From Sphingomonas_Q fennica_A (GTDB taxonomy: Bacteria > Pseudomonadota > Alphaproteobacteria > Sphingomonadales > Sphingomonadaceae), in NCBI GenBank assembly GCA_036946415.1, contig JAQIJD010000003.1:124001-188000 (forward strand): a DNA stretch of 64,000 nt, given 5' to 3'. The first letter of the stretch is position 1. Every line of letters begins with the position of its first letter. The position numbers were made by a program, and so were the translations under genes. Positions 1 to 7,420 of this stretch are shown one piece after another. The notes under the pieces were generated by a model. That model did not search any database, was not told the origin of the DNA, and worked only from the letters and a program-made list of their open reading frames with translations.

Positions 1-154
1 CGAGGCGGTGCGGCGGCGGCCGGTGCCCGTCGCCGCGCAGGAATGGGCGTTCCGTTCGGGCGTGGCGCTGCTGTTCGGCTTCATGCTGTTCGTGACGCTC
101 AACGATCTGGCGTCGTTCGGCCTCTGGCAGCGGCTTGCCGGGTTGATCGGCTGA
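1..154 (+). CDS. rseP: RseP site-2 protease, C-terminal end (partial)
   Basis: Only the last 50 codons are inside the window; the frame is open from base 2 and ends with TGA at 152-154. The tail contains a hydrophobic segment (ALLFGFMLFVTLNDL) followed by a short polar end, like the last transmembrane helix of RseP/M50 zinc proteases, which has a conserved N-D near the C-terminus. The zinc-binding HExxH site lies upstream of the window, so identity rests on this helix and on the position directly before bamA, the standard order in alphaproteobacteria. RseP cleaves transmembrane anti-sigma factors and signal-peptide remnants in the inner membrane. Confidence 0.7.
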   Translation, partial: EAVRRRPVPVAAQEWAFRSGVALLFGFMLFVTLNDLASFGLWQRLAGLIG

Positions 155-256
155 CGCGGATCGGGCAGGGCGGCGCGGGGCCGTGCGATCGCCGTTCCGG
201 CAAGGCGTCGCACGAAGGATACGGGCCGAGTTTCTTTCGAGCGAGGGCGGGGTTTC

Positions 257-2941
257 GTGACGCGCAGCATTAACGGAGCCGGCTTTCCGGCGCACCGGCG
301 TATCGGCGCCGCCTCCGCCCTGATGATCGGCACCGCCCTCGGCGGCATCCCGATCGAGGCGCAGGCGCAGCGCGCCGCCGCCCGGCAGACGCCGGCGCCG
401 CAGCTTACCGCCGTGCCCCCCGCCGACGCGCCCGCCACCCCCGCGGGCGCGCTGCCGGGATCGGGCACGATCCGCTCGCTCACCGTCTCCGGCGCGCAGC
501 GGCTGGAGCCGGACACCGTCCGCTCCTACATCAAGCTGCGCGCGGGCGAGCCCTATACGCGCGAAAGCCTCGATCAGGCGCTGAAGGATCTCTACGCCAC
601 CGAACTCTTCGCCGACGTGCAGATCCGCGGCGCGGATACGGGCGAACTGGTGGTGCAGGTGCGCGAGAACCCGGTCATCAACCGGATCGTGCTGGAGGGC
701 AACAAGCGGATCAAGGAAGACAAGATCCGCCCCGAGATCAAGATGCAGCCGCGCCAGATCTTCACCCGCAGCAAGGCGCGGGCGGACGTGGCGCGCATCA
801 TCCAGCTCTACCAGCGTCAGGGCCGCTACGCCGCCACGGTCGAGCCGAAGATGGTCCAGCTCGACCAGAACCGCGTCGACATCGTCTTCGAGATTTCGGA
901 AGGCGCCAAGAGCCGCGTCCGCCGCATCAACATCATCGGCAACGAGCAATTCTCGGACGGCCGGCTGCGCGGCGAGATGGCGACCAAGCAGGCCGGCATC
1001 ACCAAGATCTTCTCGTCGGGCACCAGCTACGATCCCGATCGCCTGTCCTACGATCAGCAGAAGCTGCGCCAATTCTACCTGACGCAGGGTTATGCCGATT
1101 TCCGCGTCGTCTCCGCCATCGCCGAGCTGACGCCCGACAAGCGCGACTTCATCATCACCTACGTCGTCGAGGAAGGGCCGCGCTACAAGTTCGGCACGAT
1201 CGACGTCGACAGCGACATCCGCGACCTGAAGCCAGAGGCGATCCGCTACCTGATCCGGATGAAGCCGGGCGACTGGTACAACGCCAAGGCCGTCGAGGAC
1301 ACGGTCGACAGCATCAACGAGACGGCGGGCCTCCTCGGCTACGCCTTCGCCGACGTCCGCCCGAACTTCGATCGGGACAAGGACAAGCTGACGATGTCGA
1401 TCACCTACAAGGTGGCCGAAACGCCGCGCGTCTATGTCGAGCGGGTCGACATCAACGGCAATACGATCACGCGCGACAAGGTGGTGCGCCGCGAGATGCG
1501 CCTGTCGGAAGGCGATGCGTTCAACGGATTCCGCGTCAAGCGCTCGCGCGATCGCATCCAGAGCCTCGGCTATTTCCAGGACAAATTGGAGATCGAGCAG
1601 AAGCAGGGTTCCAGCCCCGACAAGGTGATCCTGGAAACGAACGTCGAGGAGCGGTCGACCGGCGAATTGCAGGTGTCGGCGGGCTTCTCCAGCCTCGAAC
1701 GGTTCATCGTCAACCTGTCGATCACCCAGCGCAACTTCATGGGCAAGGGGCAGGAGCTGCGCGCCTCGGCCGATTATTCGACCTATTCGAAGTCCGTCAG
1801 CGTCGGCTTCACCGAGCCTTATCTGTTCGATCGCAACATCGCCGTGGGCGGGGACATTTTCCGCCGCGATTTCAACTCGTTCAACTTCACCAACCAGGGC
1901 CGCAACACCACCTACGAGCAGACGACGACCGGCTTCCAGCTGCGCGCCGGCGTGCCGCTGACCGAGTTCGTCAGCCTCGCCCTCCGCTACGGCCTCAGCT
2001 ACGACGAGGTGTCGCTCGACCGGAACAGCTTCTTTATCGACGGGCAATGCTCGCCGATCCTCGCCGGCCGCTATCTCTGCGAGCAGATCGGCAATCGGCT
2101 GACCTCCTCGGTCGGCTATTCGCTGTCGTTCGACAATCTCAACAACCGCATCCGGCCGACCGCGGGCCACCGCCTGCTGTTCAGCCAGGACGTGGCGGGC
2201 CTCGGCGGCGACGTGCGCTACATCCGCACCACCGCCAACGCCCGCAAATATTGGGGCCTCGGCTCGGGCTTCGTCTTCTCGGCGGGCGCGGAGGGCGGCT
2301 ATATCCGCGGGCTCGGCCAGCAGGTGCGGCTGATCGACCGCTTCCAGCTCGGCCAGCCGCAGATCCGCGGCTTCGACATCCGCGGCGTCGGCCCGCGCGT
2401 CATCCGCCGCAGCTACGACACGACGACCATCCCGGCGACGGTGGTGACGGGCGACAATACCTTCACCGACGACGCGCTGGGCGGCAACGCTTACTATCTG
2501 GGCAAGCTGGAGCTGGAACTGCCGCTGGGCAACGGCGCGCGCGAGCTGGGCCTGCGCCCGTCGATCTTCCTCGACGCGGGTGCCGTGTTCAACGTCCGCC
2601 GCCCGGTCCTGACGGACAGCTGCGCCGCCGCCAACGGCGCCGGGGTGCAATGCCCGGGCGAGGTGATCCAGAACCGCGACATCAACGGCAATCTGCTCTA
2701 CATCCAGGCGGACGGCACGACGGTCGGCACCACCGTCACCGCCAACCCGAGCCTGTCCTCCCTCGGCGCCTTCCGCGAGGAATTCTTCGGCGATACGCCC
2801 AAGCCGCGCCTTTCGGTCGGCTTCGGCGTCAACTGGAATTCGCCGTTCGGCCCGCTGCGCATCGATATCGCCAAGGCGCTCCTGAAGCAGCCCGGCGACG
2901 ACACCCGACTCTTCACCTTCAACGTAGGGACGCAATTCTGA
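257..2941 (+). CDS. bamA: Outer membrane protein assembly factor BamA
   Basis: This is the Omp85 core of the BAM complex, which inserts beta-barrel proteins into the outer membrane. The 894-residue product has an N-terminal signal region ending near residue 37 (Ala-rich, AQAQ), a low-complexity Ala/Pro linker, about five POTRA repeats from residue 70 to about 455, and a C-terminal 16-strand barrel. The Omp85 signature I-R-G-F is seen at about residue 703, and the last residue is Phe as expected for an outer-membrane barrel. The start is a GTG; a later ATG at 322 would remove most of the signal peptide n-region. The stop overlaps the start of ompH (TGATG), so the two are translationally coupled. 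Confidence 0.96.
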   Translation: MTRSINGAGFPAHRRIGAASALMIGTALGGIPIEAQAQRAAARQTPAPQLTAVPPADAPATPAGALPGSGTIRSLTVSGAQRLEPDTVRSYIKLRAGEPYTRESLDQALKDLYATELFADVQIRGADTGELVVQVRENPVINRIVLEGNKRIKEDKIRPEIKMQPRQIFTRSKARADVARIIQLYQRQGRYAATVEPKMVQLDQNRVDIVFEISEGAKSRVRRINIIGNEQFSDGRLRGEMATKQAGITKIFSSGTSYDPDRLSYDQQKLRQFYLTQGYADFRVVSAIAELTPDKRDFIITYVVEEGPRYKFGTIDVDSDIRDLKPEAIRYLIRMKPGDWYNAKAVEDTVDSINETAGLLGYAFADVRPNFDRDKDKLTMSITYKVAETPRVYVERVDINGNTITRDKVVRREMRLSEGDAFNGFRVKRSRDRIQSLGYFQDKLEIEQKQGSSPDKVILETNVEERSTGELQVSAGFSSLERFIVNLSITQRNFMGKGQELRASADYSTYSKSVSVGFTEPYLFDRNIAVGGDIFRRDFNSFNFTNQGRNTTYEQTTTGFQLRAGVPLTEFVSLALRYGLSYDEVSLDRNSFFIDGQCSPILAGRYLCEQIGNRLTSSVGYSLSFDNLNNRIRPTAGHRLLFSQDVAGLGGDVRYIRTTANARKYWGLGSGFVFSAGAEGGYIRGLGQQVRLIDRFQLGQPQIRGFDIRGVGPRVIRRSYDTTTIPATVVTGDNTFTDDALGGNAYYLGKLELELPLGNGARELGLRPSIFLDAGAVFNVRRPVLTDSCAAANGAGVQCPGEVIQNRDINGNLLYIQADGTTVGTTVTANPSLSSLGAFREEFFGDTPKPRLSVGFGVNWNSPFGPLRIDIAKALLKQPGDDTRLFTFNVGTQF

Positions 2942-3606
2942 TGAGGACCATCACCAAGGCCGTTCTGGCCGCTACTGCCTTCGCCGCGATCCCCGCCGCC
3001 GCCTCGGCGCAGAGCGTCGCCACCGCCGATCTGGAGACGGCGGTCGCCAATTCCGCGGCGATGAAGAACGCCACGCAGCAGATCCGCACCCAGTTCGCGA
3101 CGCAGATCACCGCCTTCCAGACGCGCGAGACCGCGATCCAGAACGAGCTGCGTCCGCTCGCCACCGAATTGCAGACGTTGCAGAACACCCCCAACACGCC
3201 GCCCGCCACCTTCCAGGCGAAGGCGCAGGCGTTCCAGACCCGCCGCGAGGCCGGCACGCGCGAGTTGCAGACGCTGAGCCAGCCGTTCGCGCGGCCGACC
3301 AGCTATGCGCAGGAGCAGGTGCTCGCCAAGATCGAGCCGGCGGTACGCGCCGCCATGACCGCCAAGAACGTCAGCGTGCTGGTGAAGCCCGATGCCGTGC
3401 TCGCCTTCGGCCCGACCGGCGACATCACCGCCGACGTGACGGCGCAGCTCGACAAGCAGGTGACGAGCGTGTCGATCACCCCGCCGGCCGGCTGGCAGCC
3501 CGGCCAGCAGCAGGCCGCCGCCGCCCCGGCCGCCGCGACCCCGGCGGCGCCCGCCGCCGCCACGCCGGCCCCCGCCGCCGCCGGCCGCCGCCCCACCGGC
3601 CGGTGA
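2941..3606 (+). CDS. ompH: OmpH/Skp family periplasmic chaperone
   Basis: This encodes a 221-residue periplasmic chaperone that holds unfolded outer-membrane proteins for the BAM complex. The ATG overlaps the bamA stop. A signal peptide (MRTITKAVLAATAFAAIPA, then AxA before SVATADLE) is followed by a Gln/Thr-rich helical region (about residues 35-125) typical of the Skp coiled-coil tentacles, with TADLE in the position of the usual first strand. The C-terminus is a low-complexity Ala/Pro tail of about 35 residues, which is not part of classical Skp. The frame is open further upstream through bamA, but the overlapping ATG and signal peptide settle the start. It sits between bamA and fabZ as in most proteobacteria. 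Confidence 0.9.
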   Translation: MRTITKAVLAATAFAAIPAAASAQSVATADLETAVANSAAMKNATQQIRTQFATQITAFQTRETAIQNELRPLATELQTLQNTPNTPPATFQAKAQAFQTRREAGTRELQTLSQPFARPTSYAQEQVLAKIEPAVRAAMTAKNVSVLVKPDAVLAFGPTGDITADVTAQLDKQVTSVSITPPAGWQPGQQQAAAAPAAATPAAPAAATPAPAAAGRRPTGR

Positions 3607-4082
3607 GCGAGACGGCCGGAGAGGCTGCGACCGTCGGCCCGCTCGATATCCGGGCGGTGCTGGCGGCGCTGCCGCATCGCTATCCGATGCTGCTGGTCGA
3701 CCGGGTCGAGGCGATCGTGCCCGACCGGTCGATCACCGCGATCAAGGCGGTGTCGTTCAACGAGGGCTTCTTCCAGGGCCATTTCCCCGGCCGCCCGATC
3801 ATGCCGGGCGTGCTGATCGTCGAGGCGCTGGCGCAGGCCGCCGGCGTCCTCGCGGTCGAATCGCTGGGGCTGTCTGGCACGGGCAAGCTCGTCTATTTCA
3901 TGGCGATCGAGGAGGCGAAGTTCAGGAAGCCGGTCGAGCCGGGCTGCCTGCTGACGCTGGAGGTGGAGTTCGTCCAGAAGCGGCCGCGCGTCTGCAAGTT
4001 TGCCGGCCGCGCACTGCTCGACGGCGAGGTCGCGGCGAGCGCCAACTTCACCGCGATGATCGCCGATCCGCCCGCCGCCTGA
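3603..4082 (+). CDS. fabZ: 3-hydroxyacyl-ACP dehydratase FabZ
   Basis: FabZ dehydrates beta-hydroxyacyl-ACP to trans-2-enoyl-ACP in the fatty-acid elongation cycle. The 159-residue hot-dog-fold protein has the catalytic His60 in GHFPGRPIMPGV and Glu74 in LIVEALAQA, plus the N-terminal LPHRYPMLLVDR motif. The start is GTG at 3603, overlapping the ompH stop by 4 nt, which indicates coupling. lpxD and lpxA, often found around fabZ, are not present downstream; rpmE follows instead. Confidence 0.96.
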   Translation: MSETAGEAATVGPLDIRAVLAALPHRYPMLLVDRVEAIVPDRSITAIKAVSFNEGFFQGHFPGRPIMPGVLIVEALAQAAGVLAVESLGLSGTGKLVYFMAIEEAKFRKPVEPGCLLTLEVEFVQKRPRVCKFAGRALLDGEVAASANFTAMIADPPAA

Positions 4083-4164
4083 CGCGCTTGCCCTGACGCC
4101 TCGTGTCCGCTAGGGCGCGCCCACCCTTGGCTGGTCGGAAACCAGCCGCTTCGAGAAAGACCAT

Positions 4165-4395
4165 ATGAAGAAGTCGATCCACCCCGATTACCACACGATC
4201 ACCGTGCAGATGACCGACGGCACGACCTTCCAGACCCGCTCCACCTGGGGCGCGGAAGGCGACACGCTCCAGCTCGACATCGATCCCACCGTCCACCCGG
4301 CGTGGACCGGCGGCCGCGGCTCGCTGCTCGATGCAGGCGGCCAGGTCGCGCGCTTCAACAAGCGCTTCGGCGGTCTCTCGCTCGGCAAGAAGTAA
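4165..4395 (+). CDS. rpmE: 50S ribosomal protein L31
   Basis: This 76-residue protein begins MKKSIHPDYH and contains the L31 strand pattern with a basic C-terminus (RFNKRFGG). There is no cysteine at all, so it is the zinc-independent (C-minus) form. It stands alone, 82 nt after fabZ, with its own short leader (AGAAAGA before the ATG). A GC-rich inverted repeat follows at once. Confidence 0.94.
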   Translation: MKKSIHPDYHTITVQMTDGTTFQTRSTWGAEGDTLQLDIDPTVHPAWTGGRGSLLDAGGQVARFNKRFGGLSLGKK

Positions 4396-4400
4396 CGCTT

Positions 4401-4507
4401 CCCCCCTCCCTTTCAGGGGAGGGGGCCGGGGGTGGGGACTGTCAGCGAGGCTCAGCGCTTCGCGGAGTACGGGCCTCACCCCACCCCCTCCCCAGAAGGG
4501 GCGGGGC
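4401..4507. repeat. GC-rich REP-like inverted repeat, possible terminator
   Basis: Between rpmE and the convergent methyltransferase gene lies a 107-nt non-coding element. It has a first hairpin (CCCCCTCCC, loop, GGGGAGGGGG at 4402-4425), a G-rich arm (CCGGGGGTGGGG), a short spacer, the complementary arm (CCCCACCCCCTCC) and a final hairpin around CCCCAGAAGGGG. The nested palindromes look like a REP-type dispersed element and could terminate transcription from both sides. Confidence 0.6.
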
Positions 4508-5308
4508 TTATCGGCTGAACCGGCCCAGCACCTCATAGGCCATCACCGCCGTCGCCACCGCGGCGTTCAGGCTGTCGGCCTTGCCCAGCATCGGTATCTT
4601 GACCCGCACGTCGCAGGCGGCCGCATAGTCCGCCGGCAGGCCCTGCGCCTCGTTGCCGGTCAGCAGGAAGGTCGGCGCCGCATAGGCCGGCGCCCGATAG
4701 TCGACCGCGCTGTCGAGGCTCAGCCCCACCAGCATCCCCGGCCCGGCCCGCAGCCAGGCGAGGAACGGCGCCCAGCCGCTCTGCACCACCGGCACCGTGA
4801 ACAGCGCGCCCATGCTGGCGCGCACCGCCTCCACCGAAAAGGGATCGACGCAATCGTCGATCAGGATCAGCCCGCCCGCACCCACCGCATCGCCGGTGCG
4901 CAGGATCGTGCCGAGATTGCCGGGATCGCGCAGCCGCTCCGCCACCAGCCAGATCGGGGCGGTGCGGCGGTCGATCCGGTCGAGCGCGGTATCGAACTGG
5001 CGATAGACGCCCAGCACCGTCTGCGGATTGTCCTTGCCGGACAATTTGTGGAGGATGTCCCGACTGGTCTCGATCGCCTCACCGCCGGCCGCCTCGGTCG
5101 CCTCCGACAGGCGACGGACGAGCGGGTGGCCGGCGCTGTCGGCGGCATAGAAGAGGTGGGTCGGCACGCGGCCGGCATCGAGCGCCTCGGTCAGGATGCG
5201 CAGCCCCTCGGCGAGGAACAGCCCTTCCTCGCGGCGATGGCGCTTCTCGCGCAAGCCGCGCACGCGCTTGACGAGGGGGTTGGAATAAGCGGTGATCTCG
5301 CGCGGCAT
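4508..5308 (-). CDS. TrmH/SpoU family RNA 2'-O-methyltransferase
   Basis: This is a 266-residue SPOUT-class methyltransferase that transfers a methyl group from SAM to a ribose 2'-OH in tRNA or 23S rRNA. An N-terminal substrate-binding domain (residues 1 to about 100, starting MPREITAYSNPLVKRVRGL) precedes the trefoil-knot domain. The three SpoU motifs are present: RDPGNLGTILRTGDA, LTGNEAQGL and IPMLGKADSLNAAVA. The chosen ATG gives the usual family N-terminus; the frame is open 44 codons further, but that extension is Arg-rich and unlike the family. The exact target (RlmB-like or a tRNA position) cannot be told from sequence. Confidence 0.9.
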   Translation of the reverse strand: MPREITAYSNPLVKRVRGLREKRHRREEGLFLAEGLRILTEALDAGRVPTHLFYAADSAGHPLVRRLSEATEAAGGEAIETSRDILHKLSGKDNPQTVLGVYRQFDTALDRIDRRTAPIWLVAERLRDPGNLGTILRTGDAVGAGGLILIDDCVDPFSVEAVRASMGALFTVPVVQSGWAPFLAWLRAGPGMLVGLSLDSAVDYRAPAYAAPTFLLTGNEAQGLPADYAAACDVRVKIPMLGKADSLNAAVATAVMAYEVLGRFSR

Positions 5309-5351
5309 GGCGCGGCCTATGCCCGGCCGGCGCGCCCGTGTCGAACCCCGC

Positions 5352-5648
5352 TCACTCCTCGCCGAATTTCGCCTCGACCAGTTCGACAAGCGCCGCCAGC
5401 GCGGCGTCCGCCTTGGGTCCGCTGGCGGAGATGACGACATGGTCGCCCATCGCCGCGCCCAGCATCATCAGCCCCATGATCGAGGTGCCGGCGACGCGCG
5501 ATCCGTCCTTCTCCACCTCGATCTCGGCATCCTGCGCGCTCGCCAGCGTCACGAACTTGGCGCTGGCGCGGGCATGGAGGCCGCGCTTGTTGGCGATCAG
5601 CACGGTCTGGCGCAGGGCATCGCCCGCGGTCGCGGCGGCCCCGCTCAC
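5352..5648 (-). CDS. HPr family phosphocarrier protein
   Basis: This 98-residue HPr/NPr-type phosphocarrier has the active-site His25 in RGLHARASAKF and the regulatory Ser56 in GTSIMGLMMLGA, the site used by HPr kinase. Both phosphorylation sites are therefore intact, and the matching kinase gene hprK lies three genes upstream in the same operon. The ATG overlaps the stop of the EIIA gene. With no sugar-specific EIIB/EIIC here, it is expected to act in the regulatory, non-transporting alphaproteobacterial PTS. Confidence 0.93.
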   Translation of the reverse strand: MSGAAATAGDALRQTVLIANKRGLHARASAKFVTLASAQDAEIEVEKDGSRVAGTSIMGLMMLGAAMGDHVVISASGPKADAALAALVELVEAKFGEE

Positions 5649-6052
5649 GCCGCCGCCTCGCCGAGGACTTCGGACGCGACCGAGATATATTTCCGCCCCG
5701 CATCGCGCGCGGCGGCAACGGCGGCTGTCACCTTCATCATCTTGCGGGCTCCTTCCAGACGGATCAGCATGGGCAGGTTGACGCCGGCGATCACCTCGAC
5801 GCGGCCGGGCTCCATGAGCGAGATGGCGAGGTTGGACGGGGTGCCGCCGAAAAGATCGGTGAGCAGGATGACGCCGGCGCCTTCGTCCACCGCCTTGACG
5901 GCGGCGGCGATGTCGGCGCGGCGCGCCTCCATATCGTCGTCGGGGCCGATGCAGATCGCCTCGATCGCGCGCTGCCGGCCGACGACATGCTCCATCGCGG
6001 TGACGAATTCGGCCGCGAGGCCGCCATGGGTCACCAACACCAGTCCGATCAT
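5645..6052 (-). CDS. PTS mannose-type EIIA protein
   Basis: A 135-residue EIIA-Man-fold protein. The phosphoryl-accepting His9 lies in MIGLVLVTHGGLAAEF, and DLFGGTPSNLAISL matches the conserved loop of the family. The chosen ATG (6050-6052) gives the exact family N-terminus; the frame runs 18 codons further, with no resemblance to known starts. It overlaps the HPr gene by 4 nt. In alphaproteobacteria such a lone EIIA without EIIB/C partners is a regulatory phosphate acceptor linked to the ChvG/ChvI and HPr-kinase cluster. Confidence 0.92.
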   Translation of the reverse strand: MIGLVLVTHGGLAAEFVTAMEHVVGRQRAIEAICIGPDDDMEARRADIAAAVKAVDEGAGVILLTDLFGGTPSNLAISLMEPGRVEVIAGVNLPMLIRLEGARKMMKVTAAVAAARDAGRKYISVASEVLGEAAA

Positions 6053-6121
6053 CCCGCCACCCGAGCCTTCATGTTTCTCCGCCGTTCCGGGCCGCCTCTC
6101 GCACATGCGCCCCGCCTTCGG

Positions 6122-7001
6122 TCAGCGGACGAGGTCGCGATGGGTGATGGTGGGCGAAAATCCATTTCGGTGCAACGTCTGTGCGATACGTTCCGCCACA
6201 TGCACGGATCGATGCCGCCCGCCGGTGCAGCCGAAGGCGATCGTGACGTAGCTTTTGCCCTCGGCAGCATAGCGGGGGAGGAGGGCGAGCAGCAGGCCCT
6301 CGATCCGGTCCAGCGCGTCGCCATAGGCCGGGTCGCCCGCGACATGATCCGCCACCGCCGCATCCAGCCCGGTCAGCGGTTTCAGATCGGGCACCCAGTG
6401 CGGATTGCGCAGGAAGCGCATGTCGAACATCAGGTCGGCCTGCCGCGGCACCCCCCGCGAGAAGCCGAAGGACAGGATGCTGAGCGTGGGGGAGGGCGCG
6501 GTCGCGCCCTCGCCGAAGAGGCCGCGGATTTCGGCCTGGAGGCCGTTGGTGGTGAGGCCGGTAGTGTCGATCAGCCGGTCGGCGGCGGCGCGCAGGGGGC
6601 CGAGCAGCTCGCGTTCGCGGCGGATGCCGTCCTCGGCCGGGCGATCGAGCGCCAGCGGGTGGCGGCGGCGCGTTTCCGAATAGCGCCGGGCGAGTTCGGC
6701 GCCGCCGCAGTCGAGGAACAGGATAGAGGGATCGAGCGCGGGATCGGCCGAGAGGGCGGCGGCGCGCTCGACGATTCGGGCCGGGTCGAAGCCGCGCGTG
6801 CGCGTATCCACGCCCAGCGCGAACGGCCGGTCGTCGTCGGGCGAGCCGGGGGCGGGGGGGGCTGGCGAGCAGCCGGTCGAGCAGGCGGAGCGGCACGTTG
6901 TCGACCACCTCCCAGCCCAGATCCTCCAGCGCCTTCAAGGCGGTGGTGCGGCCGGCGCCCGACAGGCCGGTGACGATCAGGATGCGGCGCGGGGCGGTCA
7001 C
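6122..7001 (-). pseudogene. rapZ: RapZ RNase adapter/nucleotide-binding protein, frameshifted
   Basis: The two halves of a RapZ protein lie in different frames. Codons 1-49 from the ATG at 7001 give the N-terminus with the P-loop (GLSGAGRTT). At a run of eight Gs (6854-6861; C8 on the coding strand) the frame shifts, and the rest (DDDRPFALGVDTRTRGFDPARIV through GCTGGRHRSVHVAERIA to the stop at 6122) continues one base over. Removing one base from the run restores a 292-codon gene of normal RapZ length. The P-loop has Arg where Lys is usual. RapZ binds small RNAs or UDP-GlcNAc in enterobacteria; its alphaproteobacterial role is less clear. The ATG overlaps the hprK stop. The break may be real, phase-variable or a sequencing error in the homopolymer. 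Confidence 0.85.
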
Positions 7002-7420
7002 GGCGCCGGCACAAGATGGCGCAGCGCCAGCTCGACGCGGATCGCGGCGGACGGCCCCCGCCCGTCGAGCGCCAGATGCGGCACCGCCACGCCCGCCAGC
7101 TCGATCGTCGGCAGCGGATCGGGGGCCATCCGCTCCGGCACCGCGACGAGATCGATGGCGAGCGCCACCGCCGCCTCGGTCGCGGCGAAGGGCAGGATGC
7201 CGAGGCCGCGCACCTCCATCTGCCCGGTGATCGTCGGCGGGGCCGACGCGACGAGCCGGTCGCCGTCGGCCCTGAGCGCGACGCCGTCGTCCGCCACCAG
7301 CCGCGCGCCGCGATCGATCAGGCGGAGGGCGAGATCGGACTTGCCCGCCCCCGGCGGCCCCAGCAGCAGCACCCCGCGCCCCTCGATCGCGACGCAGGTC
7401 GCATGGATGGGGGCGCTCAT
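6998..7420 (-). CDS. hprK: HPr kinase/phosphorylase (short alphaproteobacterial form)
   Basis: This 140-residue protein corresponds only to the C-terminal catalytic domain of HprK; the N-terminal domain of the Firmicute enzyme is absent, as is normal in alphaproteobacteria. The Walker A motif GPPGAGKS is at residues 21-28, an Asp pair follows in ARLVADDGVAL, and the HprK signature MEVRGLGILPF is present. It phosphorylates the Ser of HPr using ATP and can reverse the reaction. Its ATG overlaps the chvG stop and its stop overlaps the rapZ start, so it sits in a coupled operon with the two-component system and PTS proteins. Confidence 0.93.
   Translation of the reverse strand: MSAPIHATCVAIEGRGVLLLGPPGAGKSDLALRLIDRGARLVADDGVALRADGDRLVASAPPTITGQMEVRGLGILPFAATEAAVALAIDLVAVPERMAPDPLPTIELAGVAVPHLALDGRGPSAAIRVELALRHLVPAP

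Noticed and set aside
4165..4395. L31 without zinc cysteines as a novelty
   Set aside because: Cysteine-free L31 paralogues are well known; nothing unusual beyond that.
6122..7001. Programmed frameshifting in rapZ
   Set aside because: The run of eight Cs could slip, but there is no known programmed shift in this family and no obvious stimulatory structure was seen; mutation or sequencing error is simpler. It is kept as a finding to test.
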